Shown: piece after piece, positions 7,692 to 17,222 of the stretch
Position numbering within the stretch: position 1 is the first letter of the stretch
Layout of the letters: each line of letters begins with the position of its first letter
NCBI GenBank assembly: GCA_029242935.1
Contig: JAQWSX010000062.1
Span: 1 to 36,395 of the forward strand
DNA length: 36,395 bases
Direction of reading: 5' to 3'
Source: Akkermansiaceae bacterium
GTDB lineage: Bacteria > Verrucomicrobiota > Verrucomicrobiia > Verrucomicrobiales > Akkermansiaceae
Made by a program: the position numbers and the translations under genes
Notes under the pieces: model-generated
The model's input: only the letters and a program-made list of their open reading frames with translations
Database searches by the model: none
What the model was told of the DNA's origin: nothing

Positions 7692-10600
7692 ATGGTGAAG
7701 ATCGCTTGGATTGCAGTTTTATCAATTGGCTTTGCCGTTGCGGCGGAGGAGAAGGTTGACTTTCAGCGAGATGTTCGCCCCATTCTTTCAGACAAATGCT
7801 TCTTCTGCCATGGCTTTGATCCGGAGACCCGTGAAGCGGATTTGAGATTGGATACGCCTGAGGGTGCTTATGGAAATTTGGGCGGATATTCTGCGGTGGT
7901 CCCGGGCAAGGTAAAGGAATCGGAGCTCTATCTGAGAATCACCAGCAAAAAGAAAAAAGAGGTGATGCCTCCTCCGGAGTCTCACAAAACTTTGAACCCT
8001 GAGGAAATTGAAACGCTCAGAAAGTGGATCGAACAAGGCGCCGGGTATCAGGAGCATTGGGCCTATGAGGAAATCAAGAAAGCCGAGGCTCCGGGAGGGA
8101 AGGAGATTGATCATTTCGTGACCCAAAAGTGGAAGGCTGCTGGAGTCCAAGGAAGCAAGCCCGCCGCGAAGGAGGTTTTGCTACGCCGACTTTCATGGGA
8201 TCTACGAGGCATTCCGCCTTCGGCTCAGGAGCGGGAAGAATTTTTAAGGGACAAATCTCCCGATGCTTGGGGCATGTTGGTTGATCGTTTTTTGGCGGAT
8301 CCAAAATACGGCGAGCGCATGGCGGTGTGGTGGCTCGATTTAGTTCGTTATGCAGACACTATTGGGTATCACAGCGACAACCCGATGATGGTCTCGCCAT
8401 ACCGCGACTACGTCATCAATGCCTTCAATGAAAATAAGCCTTTTACGGATTTTACGATCGAGCAACTTGCGGGTGATCTTTTGCCAAATGCCAGCTTGGA
8501 ACAGAAGGTTGCCTCGGGCTACAACCGACTTCTCCAAACCACCGAAGAAGGAGGAGCCCAAGATAAGGAATATCGCGCCATCTATGCGGCTGATCGAGTG
8601 AGAAATGTTTCGGAGGTCTGGCTTGGCTCAACTCTGGGGTGTGCCCAGTGCCACGATCACAAATATGATCCGTTTACCGCGCGCGACTTCTACTCGATGG
8701 CTGCCTTTTTTGATGATATCAGTGAGAACGGAATTGGGAAACGTCGGCCGAATTTGTCAGTGCCAGGGGCTGAGGAAGAGGCGCGCATTACCGAACTCAA
8801 AAAGGCGCTCGAAAACGGGAAGGTGGAGAAACTCCTAAAAGATGATGCTGATTTTAAAGCGGAGCTTTCCGCTGGAATGAAGACGTGGCTTGCCGGAGCT
8901 GAATTGGGGCGCTCGGTATGGCGTCCAGTAAAGTTTAGTGATTTTAAGACGCCAGAGGGTATGACATTAAAGGTGCTAGATGACGGGACAGTTTTAGAAG
9001 GTGGAAAGATCGCAGCTACCGCAACTTATTCCTTTAAAATGTCTTCTCCCGGAAAGGTTTCGGCGATTAAACTGGAGGCTCTGACGCACGAAAGTTTTTC
9101 AGTGAAGGATGGTTTTTCACGAGGGAATGGAAATTTTGTCCTCACTGAAATTGAGATTAAAAACAAGGGGAAGAAGCTAAAAGTTTCCTCGGTTAAAGCT
9201 GATGTGGAGCAGCCCAATTTCCCTGCGAAAGCTGCGTTTGATGGGAATCAGAAGACAGGTTGGGCTGTTGGCGCAAACATGCCGGAAGGGAGGAAGGGAA
9301 CTCGTCGTGCGGCCTTTGTTCTCGAAAAGATAATTGAGCTCAAAGGGGACGACGCCCTGGATGTGACCTTGCATTATCAATCACCGTACGAATCTCACAG
9401 TATCGCACGGTTTTCTCTTTCGATGACGGCTGCGGGTCATGCTGATCTGGAAGATCCACTTGGGCCAGCTTCCGAAGTTGTCGAAGCTTTCGAGAGTTCC
9501 AAAAGGACTCCGAAACAGAATGAGGTCTTAAGAAATTACTATCTCTCGATTGCTCCCGAGATTCTTGCTCAAAAATCGAAACTTCGATCGCTCGAGGAAG
9601 AGTTGAAAAAAACTGAAGGCGGGATGCGCAAGATGCTGGTCTCCGAGGCACTAGAGAAACCCCGAGTAACACGGATTCTGCCGCGAGGAAACTGGATGGA
9701 TGACTCAGGCGAAGTCGTTCAACCTGCGGTGCCTGAGTTTCTACAAAAGGAGATGTGGAAGGTGGAAGGCCGGGCAAACCGTCTTGATTTGGCGAATTGG
9801 ATTTTGCACAAGGATAATCCTCTTGCCGCTCGGTCGACGATAAACCGAGTTTGGCGTTTGTTCTTTGGCCGCGGGCTATCTCCCAATGTCATCGACTTGG
9901 GTGGTCAGGGTGAGGTGCCGACGCATCCCAAATTGCTCGATTGGTTGGCGGCTGATTTCCGTGAGGGAGGATGGGATATGAAGCGAATGGTGAGGAAAAT
10001 AGTCTCCAGCCAAGTTTATCTTCAGCAGTCTGGAGTGAATTCATTTTCACGTGAAAAAGATCCTTCGAATAATCTGCTTGCCCGGCAGGGCCGCTGGCGG
10101 GTGGATGCTGAATTCGTTCGCGATGGTGCACTTAAGATTTCTGATCTTCTCAATGATAAGAAGTTGGGCGGTGGAAGTGTGAAGCCCTATCAGCCGGCTG
10201 GGTTTTGGCAGCACTTGAATTTCCCAAGGAAAGTTTGGAAGGCGAGCGAAGGAGATGATCTCTATCGACGCTCGGTGTATACTTTCCGATGCCGAACTTT
10301 TCCCCATCCTTCGATGGTTGCCTTTGATGCTACGAGTCGCGAGGAATGCACTGCCGAGCGTTCAAGGTCGAATATTCCCCAACAGGCGCTGGCGATGTTG
10401 AACGATCCAATCTTTGTGGAAGCCTCGCGAGTATTTGGAGCGCGAATGGCGGAGCACGAGGGGACGGCTTCAGAGAAAATAGCATGGGGCCTGACTGAGG
10501 CATTATCGCGAAAGGGGACCTCTGAAGAGGTTGAGCTTCTGGCGAAAGTTTATCAGTCGCAACTGAAGAAGTTTAACGATGATCCTGAAGCGGCCGTCGC

Positions 10601-10718
10601 TTTTCTTTCCACTGGAAAGTGGCCAGCGACCGCGAATGTTCCTGCCCACGAAGCGGCAGCCTGGGGGCAGGTTGGCCGGGCCATTCTTAATGCTTACGAA
10701 ACAACCTCACGATTCTAG
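7692..10718 (+). CDS. PSCyt1-DUF1549-DUF1553 secreted protein (planctomycete-type cytochrome)
   Basis: A 1008-residue exported protein of a family typical of Planctomycetes and Verrucomicrobia. A signal peptide (MVKIAWIAVLSIGFAVAA) is followed by a PSCyt1 domain with a haem-binding CFFCH (C36, C39, H40). DUF1549 (PSCyt2) follows, with a second CAQCH at C317-H321 followed by DHKYDPF. A middle segment around residues 440-580 (GNGNFVLTEIEI, AFDGNQKTGWAVG) looks like a discoidin-type binding domain. The C-terminal half is DUF1553, beginning with LANWILHKDNPLAARSTINRVW. The function is unknown; these genes are often linked to polysaccharide breakdown and probable electron transfer. A GTG three bases upstream is the alternative start. 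The stop lies 5 bases before the DUF1501 gene, so the two form an operon. Confidence 0.92.
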   Translation: MVKIAWIAVLSIGFAVAAEEKVDFQRDVRPILSDKCFFCHGFDPETREADLRLDTPEGAYGNLGGYSAVVPGKVKESELYLRITSKKKKEVMPPPESHKTLNPEEIETLRKWIEQGAGYQEHWAYEEIKKAEAPGGKEIDHFVTQKWKAAGVQGSKPAAKEVLLRRLSWDLRGIPPSAQEREEFLRDKSPDAWGMLVDRFLADPKYGERMAVWWLDLVRYADTIGYHSDNPMMVSPYRDYVINAFNENKPFTDFTIEQLAGDLLPNASLEQKVASGYNRLLQTTEEGGAQDKEYRAIYAADRVRNVSEVWLGSTLGCAQCHDHKYDPFTARDFYSMAAFFDDISENGIGKRRPNLSVPGAEEEARITELKKALENGKVEKLLKDDADFKAELSAGMKTWLAGAELGRSVWRPVKFSDFKTPEGMTLKVLDDGTVLEGGKIAATATYSFKMSSPGKVSAIKLEALTHESFSVKDGFSRGNGNFVLTEIEIKNKGKKLKVSSVKADVEQPNFPAKAAFDGNQKTGWAVGANMPEGRKGTRRAAFVLEKIIELKGDDALDVTLHYQSPYESHSIARFSLSMTAAGHADLEDPLGPASEVVEAFESSKRTPKQNEVLRNYYLSIAPEILAQKSKLRSLEEELKKTEGGMRKMLVSEALEKPRVTRILPRGNWMDDSGEVVQPAVPEFLQKEMWKVEGRANRLDLANWILHKDNPLAARSTINRVWRLFFGRGLSPNVIDLGGQGEVPTHPKLLDWLAADFREGGWDMKRMVRKIVSSQVYLQQSGVNSFSREKDPSNNLLARQGRWRVDAEFVRDGALKISDLLNDKKLGGGSVKPYQPAGFWQHLNFPRKVWKASEGDDLYRRSVYTFRCRTFPHPSMVAFDATSREECTAERSRSNIPQQALAMLNDPIFVEASRVFGARMAEHEGTASEKIAWGLTEALSRKGTSEEVELLAKVYQSQLKKFNDDPEAAVAFLSTGKWPATANVPAHEAAAWGQVGRAILNAYETTSRF

Positions 10719-10723
10719 ACGCC

Positions 10724-12121
10724 ATGATCGACACGACAAACAGACGAACCTTTCTAAATCAAGCTACGGTAGGAATCGGGGCGCTCGCGTTTCAGCGTCA
10801 GCTTTTTGCCGAGGGGATTCCGGAAGATATCAAGATGGCGGGGAATCCTAAGGCCAAGCGTGTCATTTTCCTCTGCATGGCGGGTGGGCCATCCCATCTT
10901 GAGACGCTCGATCACAAGCCGACTCTTGCTAAGATGCATGGTCAGCCCATGCCTGAATCGATTACCAAAGGGCAGCCAATCGCTCAGTTGCAGGGCAAGG
11001 CTTTGAAGTGTCTTGGTCCACAATGGGACTTTATTAAGCACGGTCAGTCGGGGCAGGAGATTTCCTCGCAGCTTCCGTTTATCGGGAAAATGGCGGACGA
11101 CATCGCGATTGTAAGATCGATGACGACGAAGCAGATCAATCACGATCCAGCTCATACTTTTATGAATTCCGGGACTCAGATTTCTGGTCGTCCGTGTATG
11201 GGTTCATGGATTCAATACGGCCTCGGTAGCGAGACTAAAGATCTTCCTGGATTCGTTGTTCTGACCTCCGTGGGCGGTGGCCAGAGCCAGCCTATCGCCT
11301 CACGTCAGTGGCACAGCGGGTTTTTGCCAAGCAAATATCAAGGAGTTCATTTTCACTCCAAAGGAGATCCGGTGCTCTATGTTGGCAACCCAAAGGGAGT
11401 GGGCCGTGCAGATCAACGCGAAGTGATTGATGCTGTAAAAGGCTTAAATTCGATCCGTAACGGCCTCGCTGATGATCCTGAAATTGCGACTAAAATTGCG
11501 CAATATGAAATGGCATTTCGAATGCAGGCGAGTGTGCCGGAGTTGGTCGATTTAAAAGGGGAGTCAAAGGATACTCTTGAAATGTATGGCGCGAAACCCG
11601 GCGATGGTTCTTTTGCGAGTAACTGTTTGCTGGCCCGACGTCTTGCGGAACGTGGAGTGCGTTTTATTCAGTTGTACCATCGTGGATGGGATCACCATGG
11701 TGGCGTGAAGAATGGAGTGGCAGGGACCGCGAAATTGGTGGATCGCGCGAGCTGGGCTCTCGTGCAGGATTTAAAACAACGGGGAATGCTCGATGATACC
11801 TTGGTGATTTGGGGCGGGGAGTTTGGCCGCACGCCGATGTCACAAGGAGGCGGCAACAATCCAGGCCGAGATCATCACATTAAGGGCTTTTCCCTCTGGA
11901 TGGCCGGAGGTGGAATCAAAGGGGGGGTGACCCATGGAGCTACTGATGACTTCGGCTATAACGCGGTCGAAGATGTGGTTACAGTGCATGATCTACATGC
12001 CACAATGCTCCATCAGCTGGGAATTGATCATCAGAAGTTCAGCTATAAGTTTCAGGGGTTGGATATGCGTCTCACTGGTGTCGAACCAGGCGTGAAAGTC
12101 ATTAAGAATATTTTGACTTAG
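10724..12121 (+). CDS. DUF1501 family exported protein (sulfatase-like fold)
   Basis: A 465-residue protein with a twin-arginine-type signal (NRRTFLNQATVGIGALAF), so it is probably exported folded. DUF1501 hallmarks are FLCMAGGPSHLETLDHKP near residue 50, DHHGGVKNG, IWGGEFGRTP, GRDHH and the C-terminal KFQGLDMRLTGVEP. The fold is related to alkaline phosphatase and sulfatase enzymes, but the reaction is not established. It is the partner of the PSCyt1-DUF1549-DUF1553 gene 5 bases upstream. It is much closer in sequence to the DUF1501 gene at the right end of the window than to the one at 20249, as shown by shared stretches such as KGQPIAQLQG and QPIASRQW. Confidence 0.92.
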   Translation: MIDTTNRRTFLNQATVGIGALAFQRQLFAEGIPEDIKMAGNPKAKRVIFLCMAGGPSHLETLDHKPTLAKMHGQPMPESITKGQPIAQLQGKALKCLGPQWDFIKHGQSGQEISSQLPFIGKMADDIAIVRSMTTKQINHDPAHTFMNSGTQISGRPCMGSWIQYGLGSETKDLPGFVVLTSVGGGQSQPIASRQWHSGFLPSKYQGVHFHSKGDPVLYVGNPKGVGRADQREVIDAVKGLNSIRNGLADDPEIATKIAQYEMAFRMQASVPELVDLKGESKDTLEMYGAKPGDGSFASNCLLARRLAERGVRFIQLYHRGWDHHGGVKNGVAGTAKLVDRASWALVQDLKQRGMLDDTLVIWGGEFGRTPMSQGGGNNPGRDHHIKGFSLWMAGGGIKGGVTHGATDDFGYNAVEDVVTVHDLHATMLHQLGIDHQKFSYKFQGLDMRLTGVEPGVKVIKNILT

Positions 12122-12283
12122 ATTTCGCTTGGAAAAGGGAAAGAAGGCTCCTTGACGATAAGCAGCGGTTTGTCCTGCTTTCATCCCGCTTTGGTGGATT
12201 TAGTAGTCATCGGTGCCACTTCCGTAGATGCCGGGAAATGGCGCTAAAAAAAGCGCGATCATGTAAGGTGACCTTGACTAAGG

Positions 12284-13243
12284 TTAATTACCGGGAAGGG
12301 TCGTGCGCAGTATTTGACAGTCCGCTTCAACGGTCAGAGGACTGGCGTTTCTTGGCAAAATTAGGAAGTCGCCGGTTTTAAAAACTCGCCCTGCGCGAGT
12401 GCAGACTTCACCTGAAATAACTGTGATGATTGAGAAAGAATCGTTTGTGTTGATTATTACTTCGGACTTCGAAAGCTGATGACGCTGGACCACAAAGTAT
12501 TCGCAGGATGCGAGTGAGTCGCCAGCCGGTTGATCCATTCCAGGTTCGAAATCATTGAAGTCGATGGAAGCCATAGATTCGTCAATGTGAAGGTCTCGTG
12601 GAGCGCCGTTGAGACCGACGCGATTCCAATCAAAAACTCGGTAAGTGGTGTCTGAGTTTTGCTGGATTTCGTAAATGAGGAAGCCCGCACCGATTGCGTG
12701 TAGCCGACCTGATGGAATAAAAATGGACTCGCCCGGTTCAGGGCTGACTGCGTGAACTTGCTCTTCTACTGATCCCTCGGAGAGGGACTGCTCAAATGAT
12801 TCACGTGTGCACTCATCTTTTAGGCCGATGTAAAGTTTCGCTCCGGGATCGCAGTCGGCGATATACCACATCTCGGTTTTTGGTTCGCCCCCTAATTCAC
12901 GGGCGAGGTTCTCAGGAGGGTGGACCTGGATAGAGAGATCGTCGCGAGCATCAAGAATTTTGATGAGGAGCGGGAAACGGTCTCCAGTGAATCCTTTGCC
13001 AAAGATTTTCTCGCGGTGATTGGTCCAGAGATCATGGAGTGATTTTCCGGCGTAAGAACCAGACGAAACGATGGATTGTTCATCAGAACGATCGCTGATT
13101 TCCCACGATTCCCCGTAAGGCTGATCATCCGGTAGGTTTCGCTGGTAGATCGTTTCCAACGAGCGACCTCCCCACACGCGAGTCATGTAAATCGGCGAGA
13201 ATGAAATTGGTTCCATCCCCGAAAAATGCGCTGAAGGGGTCAT
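12284..13243 (-). CDS. manA: Mannose-6-phosphate isomerase, class I
   Basis: A 319-residue zinc-dependent cupin that interconverts mannose-6-phosphate and fructose-6-phosphate, feeding GDP-mannose synthesis or mannose catabolism. The zinc ligands fit: Q106 and H108 in SIQVHPP, E124 in KTEMWY and H182 in IPSGRLHAIG. The NSDTTYRVFDW block near residue 196 is also typical. The size matches the short Bacillus-type ManA rather than the long enterobacterial form. The ATG at 13243 is used, but an internal ATG ten codons in (13216) is an equally possible start; neither has a strong ribosome-binding site. It is a single gene convergent with the DUF1501 gene and divergent from ftsK. The 162 bases between its stop and the DUF1501 stop hold only a weak A-rich hairpin. 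Confidence 0.93.
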   Translation of the reverse strand: MTPSAHFSGMEPISFSPIYMTRVWGGRSLETIYQRNLPDDQPYGESWEISDRSDEQSIVSSGSYAGKSLHDLWTNHREKIFGKGFTGDRFPLLIKILDARDDLSIQVHPPENLARELGGEPKTEMWYIADCDPGAKLYIGLKDECTRESFEQSLSEGSVEEQVHAVSPEPGESIFIPSGRLHAIGAGFLIYEIQQNSDTTYRVFDWNRVGLNGAPRDLHIDESMASIDFNDFEPGMDQPAGDSLASCEYFVVQRHQLSKSEVIINTNDSFSIITVISGEVCTRAGRVFKTGDFLILPRNASPLTVEADCQILRTTLPGN

Positions 13244-13354
13244 TTCGACAAGAAAACTGCGATGTGAGTGATTATTTAAGAAATCCAGACTATGCAGATA
13301 CCTTTAAGTTCCTTCTTGCCTGATCGACCGTTCTTATGTGAAATTAGTTCTCAC

Positions 13355-13360
13355 AGGGGA
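13355..13360 (+). promoter_or_regulatory. Ribosome binding site deciding the ftsK start
   Basis: AGGGGA lies 5 bases before the GTG at 13366. The in-frame ATG six codons later (13384) has no such motif at the right distance, so the GTG is preferred. Confidence 0.6.
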
Positions 13361-13365
13361 ATTGA

Positions 13366-15834
13366 GTGTCTCCGTTTAAGATCATGGCCAAGCAAAAAAA
13401 GCCGAGGAGGCAGCACGCGGTGCTGAAGAAAGAGGGTGGCCAGGAGTTGATTGGGATCGGGTTAATCTTGATGGGATTATTGATTTTCGGCTCTTTAATC
13501 AGATTCACCACTGTCGACTTCGTGGACTGGAAGTTCTTCGGCAGCTTTGCTCCGGAAGGGGTAGAGTCGCGCGATACCCAGAATCTAATCGGCCCGGTGG
13601 GTGCTTTGATCGGATTTGTCTTTATTGCTCTTTTTGGAGCTGCGGCCTATTTGCTTGCCGTTGGAACGATCTGGCTGGGTTTTGTAGTGGCATGGTTTAA
13701 GAGCCGTCTGGGTCTTCACACGCTGCTCGGTTTCGGCTCGCTGATGTTTGCGAGTGCGGCTCTTTTTAGCGTCCTTGAGATTTTTGGAAGCGTTCACTTT
13801 GGAAATTGGCCTGGTGGCGCGATTGGCGAGGGTCTTGGTAATTTTGTCTTTAAAAGCCTGCTTGGTCCGTTGGGCTCGGCCATCGTCTTGTTGGGAGTTT
13901 ATCTTGCCAGTATGATTCTTTTAACCGGATGGCATCCGGTTGCCTTTGCCCGCGCCTCTTTGGCAACGGTTGGTGGATTCATTTCCAACTCACGCGCGAA
14001 GCGGGCTGCCAGACCGGCTCCACCTGCACCCGCCAAAAAACGTGCCAAGCGCAAGAAGGGCCAAACCGACACAAATCTAACTCTTGGTTCAGAATCCAGT
14101 GTTGAGGAAGATGGTCAGGCCGTCCTTCAATTAAGGCAGATCCCAACACCGCAGATTATTGATTCATCCCAGAAAAAGGTCGCTCCTCTCGCTGGAGCTC
14201 GGCCTTTTGAGCGTAAGAAGTCGGCTCATACCGGGCTGAGCACTGAGGGGTTTGAGAATTATGAGTTGCCCGGATTTGATCTTCTTGAATTTGACGAAGA
14301 AAATGATGTCGAGCCAGAAGACTTCAGTGAAGAACTTCTCGCGACCCAAACAATGATCATCGAGACCTGTCGCGCTTTTGGCGTCGAGGTCACAGCCGGA
14401 GATATCACTCGTGGCCCCACCATCACGCGTTATGAAATCTACCCGGCTATTGGTTTGCGGGTGAGTCGCATTACCCAACTTGAGGCTGACCTTGCTCGTG
14501 CAACGAAGGCCGAGCGAATCAATATTCTCGCTCCGATTCCAGGTAAGGATACGGTGGGTATCGAGATTGCCAACGATGACCGGGTGGCGGTTGCGCTTCG
14601 TGAACTACTTCAGGACGAATCTTTTCGCAGCTCCAAGCGAAAGATTCCTCTCGCGCTTGGGAAGGATGTTTACGGAAACACCGTGGTGGGGGATCTCGCT
14701 GCGATGCCCCATTGTCTCGTGGCCGGCGCGACCGGCGCGGGTAAGTCAGTTTGTATCAACTCGATCATCACAAGTATTCTTTACAAGTTTGGTCCCGACG
14801 AACTTCGCTTCATCATGATCGACCCAAAGGTCGTGGAAATGCAGGTTTACGCCAAGTTGCCCCATCTTGTGGTGCCGGTTGTGACTGATCCCAAGAGAGT
14901 TGTTGGAGCTTTGAATTGGTGCGTCAACGAGATGGAGCGTCGCTACAAGATTTTTGCAAAACTTGGAGTAAGAAACTTCGACAGCTTTAACAGCCGAGTC
15001 CGTTCCGAGGAAGAAGTCCTCACGCCGGAGGAGCAGGAAGAAGTCGATTCAATCGTGGACGAAGAAGCGGTCGAGTCCATGGCGGAAGCTTTCGAAGACG
15101 GAGATCTTGGGCCCATTGCTTCGGAGGATGATGAAGTTCATGAGGACGATCTCGAAGTGCCGGATCGTTTTCCTTACATCGTTGTCATTATTGATGAGCT
15201 CGCTGACCTCATGCAGACCGCTCCGGCGGATGTTGAGGGAGCGATTGCCCGGATTGCCCAGAAGGCTCGAGCTGCCGGTATCCACTTAATCGTGGCAACT
15301 CAAACTCCACGTGCCGATGTTGTCACGGGCATCATTAAGGCGAACATTCCAAGCCGCATTGCTTTCCAGGTTTCTTCCTCACTCGATAGTCGTGTGATTC
15401 TCGATAATAAAGGCGCTGAGAAATTGGTGGGTAAGGGTGATATGCTCTTCCTGCCTCCGGGTTCGGCTAAATTGGAACGTGCTCAGGGTGCCTTTGTTTC
15501 AGATGAAGAGGTCGAGCAAATCGTCAACTTCTGTGCCAACCAGACCGAGCAGCGGTTTGAAGAGAGCATCCAGAAAGTCATCGAGAGCGGTGGGTCTGGT
15601 GGCGATGGTGGTGGCGAGGAGATCTCGGATGCTGACGAGGAAGCACTTGAGCGCTGTATGGAAGTTCTTCGTGCTGAAGGGAAGGCTAGCACCTCGCTTC
15701 TACAGCGCCGCCTCCGTCTGGGCTACACCCGTGCCGCCCGCATGATTGATATTTTGGAAGCCCGTGGCATCGTGGGACCGTCAGATGGGGCGAAGCCACG
15801 GGAGGTTCTTCTTCCTGACGAAGCTGCCGAATAA
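13366..15834 (+). CDS. ftsK: DNA translocase FtsK/SpoIIIE
   Basis: An 822-residue septal DNA pump that moves chromosome ends apart during division. The N-terminal 190 residues hold about four membrane helices, followed by a basic, Ala/Pro/Lys-rich linker. The motor domain has Walker A GATGAGKS at 454-461 and Walker B VVIIDE at 606-611, with downstream RIAQKARAAGIHL and TPRADVVTG. The C-terminal 75 residues form the winged-helix gamma domain (TSLLQRRLRLGYTRAARMIDILE), which reads polar DNA motifs. Unusual is a very acidic insert of about 50 residues (roughly 547-598) between the two Walker motifs. The start is a GTG with an AGGGGA ribosome-binding site. It stands alone and converges with the PQQ-propeller gene. 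Confidence 0.96.
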   Translation: MSPFKIMAKQKKPRRQHAVLKKEGGQELIGIGLILMGLLIFGSLIRFTTVDFVDWKFFGSFAPEGVESRDTQNLIGPVGALIGFVFIALFGAAAYLLAVGTIWLGFVVAWFKSRLGLHTLLGFGSLMFASAALFSVLEIFGSVHFGNWPGGAIGEGLGNFVFKSLLGPLGSAIVLLGVYLASMILLTGWHPVAFARASLATVGGFISNSRAKRAARPAPPAPAKKRAKRKKGQTDTNLTLGSESSVEEDGQAVLQLRQIPTPQIIDSSQKKVAPLAGARPFERKKSAHTGLSTEGFENYELPGFDLLEFDEENDVEPEDFSEELLATQTMIIETCRAFGVEVTAGDITRGPTITRYEIYPAIGLRVSRITQLEADLARATKAERINILAPIPGKDTVGIEIANDDRVAVALRELLQDESFRSSKRKIPLALGKDVYGNTVVGDLAAMPHCLVAGATGAGKSVCINSIITSILYKFGPDELRFIMIDPKVVEMQVYAKLPHLVVPVVTDPKRVVGALNWCVNEMERRYKIFAKLGVRNFDSFNSRVRSEEEVLTPEEQEEVDSIVDEEAVESMAEAFEDGDLGPIASEDDEVHEDDLEVPDRFPYIVVIIDELADLMQTAPADVEGAIARIAQKARAAGIHLIVATQTPRADVVTGIIKANIPSRIAFQVSSSLDSRVILDNKGAEKLVGKGDMLFLPPGSAKLERAQGAFVSDEEVEQIVNFCANQTEQRFEESIQKVIESGGSGGDGGGEEISDADEEALERCMEVLRAEGKASTSLLQRRLRLGYTRAARMIDILEARGIVGPSDGAKPREVLLPDEAAE

Positions 15835-15881
15835 GAGGGGCAGTGATTCCTGACTGCTCGTAACGCTTCCGGGGTGGTGGT

Positions 15882-17102
15882 CTAATCTCTTTTTCCAATA
15901 CAAAAAAGGTGCTCTTCACCACGAAGAAACCAATGTCCACCCGTAATAACCGGTGAAGCCCAAAGTGGTTCACTCAGTTCCATCTTCGCCACTTCCTGAA
16001 ATTCCTTACCGGGTTTAACCACTGTGATTAGTCCCTTTTCGGATCCAAAAACAACATGACCTCGTAGCACTACGAGTGAGGCTGAATGCTCGCGCCCAAG
16101 TTTCTGCTTCCAGAGTAATTTACCTTCTTGAGCTTTCCAACAGGTCGCCGTCCCCGAATCGGAAACTGCGAGGTAGTAACCGTTTACCACTACCGGACTG
16201 GGAACGTAGGATGGGTTCTTGCGGGTATGCCAGATCACATGAGTATCGGTGACATTCCCGCTGCCGGAGGGGTCAATCGCCATCATGTGTTTGCTGGGAA
16301 ATCCACACGTCATATAGAGGTATTTTTCATCGTAAACCAATGAGGCTACAAATTGATCGGTGGGACCGTCGATGACCCAGTGTTGCTCGCCGGTGTCGGG
16401 ATCGTAAGAAGCCACGCTTTTGCTCCCCGAGAGTATGAGTTGGTTTCTTCCACCGATGGTTCGGATCAAGGGGGTGCAATAACTTCGCGTCTTGTTGGGT
16501 CGTGGCGTTTTCCATGCTTCGCTACCAGTTTTCTTATTGAGAGCCACGATGTAGGCGTTTCCGTCGTGGTCACCGTTAATGATCACCTTGTCTTTCCAAA
16601 GGACTGGGCTGGAACAGTAACCGTGGACACTTGAAAAAATACCAGGCCGTTTTTCCCAGAGTTTCTTTCCGTCAAAATCGTAAGCTGCAATAAACATCTT
16701 TTCTTGATCGAGGAAGCTTACGAAAATCGATTCACCATCGGTCACTGGAGTGCTCGAAGCCCGACTGTTTTTGCGGTGCACTTTTTCGATGGGTGATTCG
16801 AGCACCGTTTTCTTCCAGACGGTCTTTCCCGTCTTGATACTGAGGCACATGAGTAGTCGTTCTCCTGATTCTTCGTCGGCCGAAACCAAAAAGAGCTCAT
16901 CGCCCCAAATGACCGGTGAAGCGTGTCCCTTGCCAGGAATCTTAACTTTCCATTTTACATCCTTTTCGGTCGACCACTCTAGTGGAGCTTTTTCGTCGGG
17001 AACCACGCCATCTCCGGTTGGGCCGCGCCATCCCGGCCACTCGCCTGCGGAGCTGTTCGCTAAAAGGCTTAAGACTAAGATCGTGTTTTTCAAAAACGTC
17101 AT
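15882..17102 (-). CDS. Secreted PQQ-binding-like beta-propeller protein
   Basis: A 406-residue exported protein with a signal peptide (MTFLKNTILVLSLLANSSAG) and repeated propeller blades. Each blade shows the PQQ/YVTN pattern, for example ALNKKTGSEAWKT, YDPDTGEQHWVID and CWKAQEGKLLWKQ, with S-P-V-[IV] strands between. The N-terminal EWPGWRGPTGDG is the standard start of this family in Planctomycetes and Verrucomicrobia. It lacks the catalytic set of quinoprotein dehydrogenases as far as I can see, so it is more likely a scaffold or binding protein than an enzyme. The ATG at 17102 is preferred because GGAG precedes it, inside an upstream alternative GTG start at 17111. It diverges from the second PSCyt1 gene. 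Confidence 0.88.
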   Translation of the reverse strand: MTFLKNTILVLSLLANSSAGEWPGWRGPTGDGVVPDEKAPLEWSTEKDVKWKVKIPGKGHASPVIWGDELFLVSADEESGERLLMCLSIKTGKTVWKKTVLESPIEKVHRKNSRASSTPVTDGESIFVSFLDQEKMFIAAYDFDGKKLWEKRPGIFSSVHGYCSSPVLWKDKVIINGDHDGNAYIVALNKKTGSEAWKTPRPNKTRSYCTPLIRTIGGRNQLILSGSKSVASYDPDTGEQHWVIDGPTDQFVASLVYDEKYLYMTCGFPSKHMMAIDPSGSGNVTDTHVIWHTRKNPSYVPSPVVVNGYYLAVSDSGTATCWKAQEGKLLWKQKLGREHSASLVVLRGHVVFGSEKGLITVVKPGKEFQEVAKMELSEPLWASPVITGGHWFLRGEEHLFCIGKRD

Positions 17103-17177
17103 TGTCTCCACTACGTCGAAAAGCGAGAGGTCGTTTCAATCCTCAAAAATTCAATGTTATCAGAGCAAGATCTGAGG

Positions 17178-17206
17178 TTGGATAGACGTAATCCTTAACT
17201 TAGGAT
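17178..17206 (+). promoter_or_regulatory. Possible sigma-70-type promoter before the second PSCyt1 gene
   Basis: TTGGAT (17178-17183) and TAGGAT (17201-17206) are separated by 17 bases and lie 16 bases before the ATG at 17223. Both boxes match only partly, so this is a weak proposal. Confidence 0.3.
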
Positions 17207-17222
17207 CATAAGACAATTTCTG

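Noticed and set aside
12241-12256. GCGCT-A6-AGCGC hairpin between DUF1501 and manA as a terminator
   Set aside because: No T-run follows on either strand, and the stem is only 5 bp.
15840-15857. GCAGT/ACTGC hairpin after ftsK as a terminator
   Set aside because: The 5-bp stem has an 8-base loop and is not followed by a T-run.
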